Below, one piece after another: positions 61,806-64,000 of a stretch of DNA of 64,000 nt. The translations under genes were made by a program, and so were the position numbers. Below the pieces are notes generated by a model. The model ran no database searches. It saw only the letters and a list, made by a program, of their open reading frames with translations, and was not told the DNA's origin. The stretch covers positions 2,356,001-2,420,000 of the forward strand of contig NZ_CP047355.1 in the NCBI RefSeq assembly GCF_030408815.1, given 5' to 3'. Every line of letters begins with the position of its first letter. The first letter of the stretch is position 1. Origin of the DNA: Corynebacterium freiburgense (GTDB lineage: Bacteria > Actinomycetota > Actinomycetes > Mycobacteriales > Mycobacteriaceae).

Positions 61806-62423
61806 CTAGGCCTGTAATTGGGCTTTAGGTTTGGTGTCATCGGAGGTAATAAACCATCCTGCTAGAGCCCCACCGATGCCTCCAAAAAGATGTCCTTGCC
61901 AGCTGATTCCTGGTGTTCCCGGGATTACGCCCCAAATGTAGTAGGAGTATGCGGTTGCCAAGATAATGCCGAGGAGTATTTGCATAAAGTTTCGGTTTGC
62001 TATGCCGCGGATTACTAGGTAGCTAAACCAGCCATAGATAAGCCCAGAGGCACCAATATGGTTTGTGCCTATCCCACCAAGCAGCCAGGTGCCCATGCCG
62101 CCAATAACGGCGGTAATGCTTGTGACTTCCCAAAACACTCGTCTTCCGGAAAGCCCAATAAGAAAGACAAATACAACTCCAGGCATGGTATTGCCCATAA
62201 TATGGGTCAAATTTGCGTGGAGCAGTGGGCTTGTGACGATTCCGGTTAGGGACGTGATATCCAGCGGGTGAATGCCATAGAATTTCATCCAGCCGCCGGT
62301 TGCGGTGTCCAGAAAAAATACGGACCAGATTGCCACAACATAACCAATGGCAAGGCGAAAAGCGACGCCGAATCGCTGTTTCCCTTGGTTGATTGAGGTG
62401 TGGGCTTCTGGAACAGATGTCAC
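61806..62423 (-). CDS. Rhomboid-family intramembrane serine protease
   Basis: A 205-residue, six-helix intramembrane protease. Catalytic serine is in GASGLIYGWFSYL and the histidine in GHLFGGIGGALAG; the L1-loop region contains HANLTHIMGNTMPGVV. Start GTG overlaps the P1 peptidase stop (GTGA). It corresponds by synteny to Rv1337 of M. tuberculosis. Three single-pass proteins directly downstream may be its substrates, which is a contextual guess. Confidence 0.93.
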   Translation of the reverse strand: MTSVPEAHTSINQGKQRFGVAFRLAIGYVVAIWSVFFLDTATGGWMKFYGIHPLDITSLTGIVTSPLLHANLTHIMGNTMPGVVFVFLIGLSGRRVFWEVTSITAVIGGMGTWLLGGIGTNHIGASGLIYGWFSYLVIRGIANRNFMQILLGIILATAYSYYIWGVIPGTPGISWQGHLFGGIGGALAGWFITSDDTKPKAQLQA

Positions 62424-63364
62424 TTGGGTGCCTCCATGGCGATATCTCGGTAGCTCGTTACACCGTAGCCGGATCTGGCAGCGGTCACGGCGTCGATAAT
62501 AGCCATGTGCACAACTTCTGCGGCGGCGGTGGACAGTGCGACCATGTCATCGAGGGTAACGCCGTCAGCAGCGCCAGTGGATAGTGCAAATAAGGTGTCG
62601 CCATCCAGTGGGGAATGCGCTGGGCGAATCGCGCGCGCCAATCCATCATGTCCGACCATTGCCAAACGTTTCGCCTGCTGCTTTGTTATCGGCGCATTCG
62701 TTGCCACCACCCCAATTGTGGTGTTGAGTTTGGTTGCTAGGGGTTGTAGCGCCCGAAACGCCGCAACGTCCACAGGCGCAATGCCCGGCGCGCCCCACAA
62801 TGTTCCATCGCGCGTATCGACGACCGCCCCCACCGGGTTCGCCACAATACCTGCGGCAACCACATACTTACCAACCTGCATACTTGCCTGCCCAAACCCG
62901 CCACGGAGTGCGCCAGCTGTAGCACCACAACCAGCTCCAACGCTTCCCGAAGACATATCTGGCAAACCATCCAATGCCGCACACACTGCTGACTGTCCAT
63001 CGAGGGCGCTCGGACGATGATTCGAATCCCCCACAAGAAGATCGAAAATCACAGCGGCCGGAACAATAGGAACAATAATATCCCCAATAACCGGGAACCC
63101 AATACCGCGAGACTCCAATTCCCGCATTACACCATCGGCTGTTGCAAGCCCATACGCCGAACCACCAGAAAGCACGATTGCATGCACTTGCTGGACCGTA
63201 TTATGCGGCTCAAGCAAATCCGTTTCCCGAGTTCCGGGCCCACCACCTCGAACATCAACCGCGGCAGTCGCACCATCTGGTACGACCACCACCGAAACCC
63301 CAGTATCACCCAAACTTGTATGCCCAAGGTGCAGGCCGGGGACGTCGATAAGAACACCACTCAT
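62420..63364 (-). CDS. P1-family (DmpA/NylC-type) self-processing aminopeptidase
   Basis: A 314-residue N-terminal-nucleophile hydrolase. Family blocks include VPGLHLGHTSL, LSGGSAYGLATADGVM, SVGAGCGATAG and the processing site region KLNTTIGVVATNAPIT, where NylC-type enzymes cut between Asn and Thr to expose the nucleophilic threonine. The protein probably matures to two chains. It matches Rv1333 by order. ATG and stop are tightly coupled to DUF2017 (two bases upstream) and the rhomboid gene. Confidence 0.9.
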   Translation of the reverse strand: MSGVLIDVPGLHLGHTSLGDTGVSVVVVPDGATAAVDVRGGGPGTRETDLLEPHNTVQQVHAIVLSGGSAYGLATADGVMRELESRGIGFPVIGDIIVPIVPAAVIFDLLVGDSNHRPSALDGQSAVCAALDGLPDMSSGSVGAGCGATAGALRGGFGQASMQVGKYVVAAGIVANPVGAVVDTRDGTLWGAPGIAPVDVAAFRALQPLATKLNTTIGVVATNAPITKQQAKRLAMVGHDGLARAIRPAHSPLDGDTLFALSTGAADGVTLDDMVALSTAAAEVVHMAIIDAVTAARSGYGVTSYRDIAMEAPK

Positions 63365-63366
63365 AA

Positions 63367-63909
63367 CTACGGCCCCATCATGGCATTGAGTAACGACTCC
63401 TCATTGTAAGCGAGCCATTCCAAAATATTCTGTCGGTCCTGCTCCACTGCCTCACCACCGCGCAACTCACCGCTGGCAATAAACAATCGAATGTCATTAA
63501 GCCCATACAACCATGCACGAGCCTCTTGCTCATTCGCCTGCACCTGAACCCCACCATCAGGGCCCAAGGCATGCGAAATTACCTGCAGATTCTCTAGCTT
63601 TGCGCGGCAAATATCGTTTTCATGCAGGGAACGTAGGAGAGCATTATCCCCCTCGTATTCCTCATCACCCTCACGTTCGAAATCCGGCAAAAGGCGCGCA
63701 AGTGAAGGATCCCTCGGCGCCTCCCGATGCCCGCTCGGCATCCCTGTTAATTCCGCCAAATCATCCTTAGGAGCGCTCCGACAGCGATCAATCAAAGCCT
63801 CAGCCACAATCGCCGCATACTCGCCAAGGACCTCGCGCTCCATAGGATCAAACGTGGCAATATACTTTGCGGCCCGCATTAGGCCTTTCTTTTTCCGCCA
63901 ATTAGCCAT
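63367..63909 (-). CDS. DUF2017 protein
   Basis: A 180-residue cytoplasmic protein typical of the actinobacterial DUF2017 family: FDPMEREVLGEYAAIVAEALIDR near the start, DPSLARLLPDFEREGDEEY in the middle and ENILEWLAYNEESLL-like helix near the end. It always lies next to clpS in related genomes, as here. Function unknown; association with ClpS hints at the Clp degradation pathway. Confidence 0.9.
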   Translation of the reverse strand: MANWRKKKGLMRAAKYIATFDPMEREVLGEYAAIVAEALIDRCRSAPKDDLAELTGMPSGHREAPRDPSLARLLPDFEREGDEEYEGDNALLRSLHENDICRAKLENLQVISHALGPDGGVQVQANEQEARAWLYGLNDIRLFIASGELRGGEAVEQDRQNILEWLAYNEESLLNAMMGP

Positions 63910-63930
63910 TCTTTACTATCCAGTTCTTTG

Positions 63931-64000
63931 CTATCCGGCCTGTTGCATAGTGGCCCAAAGACCAGCGACCTGCAGCTTTTTTACGTCTGCTTCCACTTTG
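63931..64000 (-). CDS. clpS: ClpS adaptor, C-terminal fragment cut by the window
   Basis: The last 22 residues, KVEADVKKLQVAGLWATMQQ then AG, match the conserved C terminus of actinobacterial ClpS (…VEADVxKLQxAGLWATMQ). ClpS delivers N-degron substrates to ClpA/C-ClpP. The gene continues beyond position 64000. The stop is 22 bp before the DUF2017 start. Confidence 0.88.
   Translation of the reverse strand, partial: KVEADVKKLQVAGLWATMQQAG

Overview
The window is a chromosomal segment of a Corynebacterium (Actinobacteria). The evidence is a single ~3000-residue multidomain type I fatty acid synthase, a clpS–DUF2017–P1 peptidase–rhomboid–murI–MBL–rph–rdgB gene order shared with mycobacteria, a lipid-anchored L,D-transpeptidase, DUF3618 and DUF3817 proteins, and moderate GC content. 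The species cannot be fixed from sequence alone.

Layout. (1) 1-10.9 kb: a CRISPR array (27 identical 36-nt repeats, cut by the window edge) and a complete type I-G (old I-U) cas operon on the minus strand, csb1-csb2-cas3-csb3-cas4/cas1-cas2, running toward the array. About 215 bp upstream of csb1 lies a degenerate one-spacer mini-CRISPR. Its pseudo-spacer partially matches the DNA just upstream of the cas promoter, with mismatches at positions 6, 12 and 18 among others. I read this as a crRNA-like regulatory RNA of the CreR/CreA kind, and it is the most interesting signal in the window. (2) 11.4-15.3 kb: a POT peptide transporter, an EF-hand-like lipoprotein, an L,D-transpeptidase and tRNA-Lys. 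(3) 15.3-29.3 kb: a 13.96-kb prophage in the 3' end of tRNA-Lys with a 36-bp att core. It has a full head-tail and lysis set, a WhiB-like protein, and a repressor gene that ends inside attL. Reconstructing the circle shows that the unintegrated repressor gains seven residues and is followed directly by int, the design of integration-dependent immunity. (4) 29.4-32.1 kb: housekeeping genes (bcp, a TetR regulator, pncA, acpS). (5) 32.7-37.1 kb: a four-gene surface-glycan operon (PIG-L deacetylase, ATP-grasp ligase, processive GT2, TIM-barrel-like lipoprotein). (6) 37.4-46.4 kb: fas. (7) 46.5-56.6 kb: repeat-rich DNA, tRNA-Leu, small membrane-protein genes, an S41 protease pair with one probable pseudoenzyme, rdgB, rph and a fetAB-type exporter. 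(8) 56.7-64 kb: the murI neighbourhood, with three paralogous single-pass proteins next to a rhomboid protease.

How parts work together: AcpS would activate the acyl carrier domain of the synthase. The I-G operon would make Cascade, which may be throttled by its own crRNA-like RNA. The phage switch couples repressor form to integration state. Repeats of 46 bp form two mirror-image arrays about 9 kb apart around the tRNA-Leu to fetAB block.
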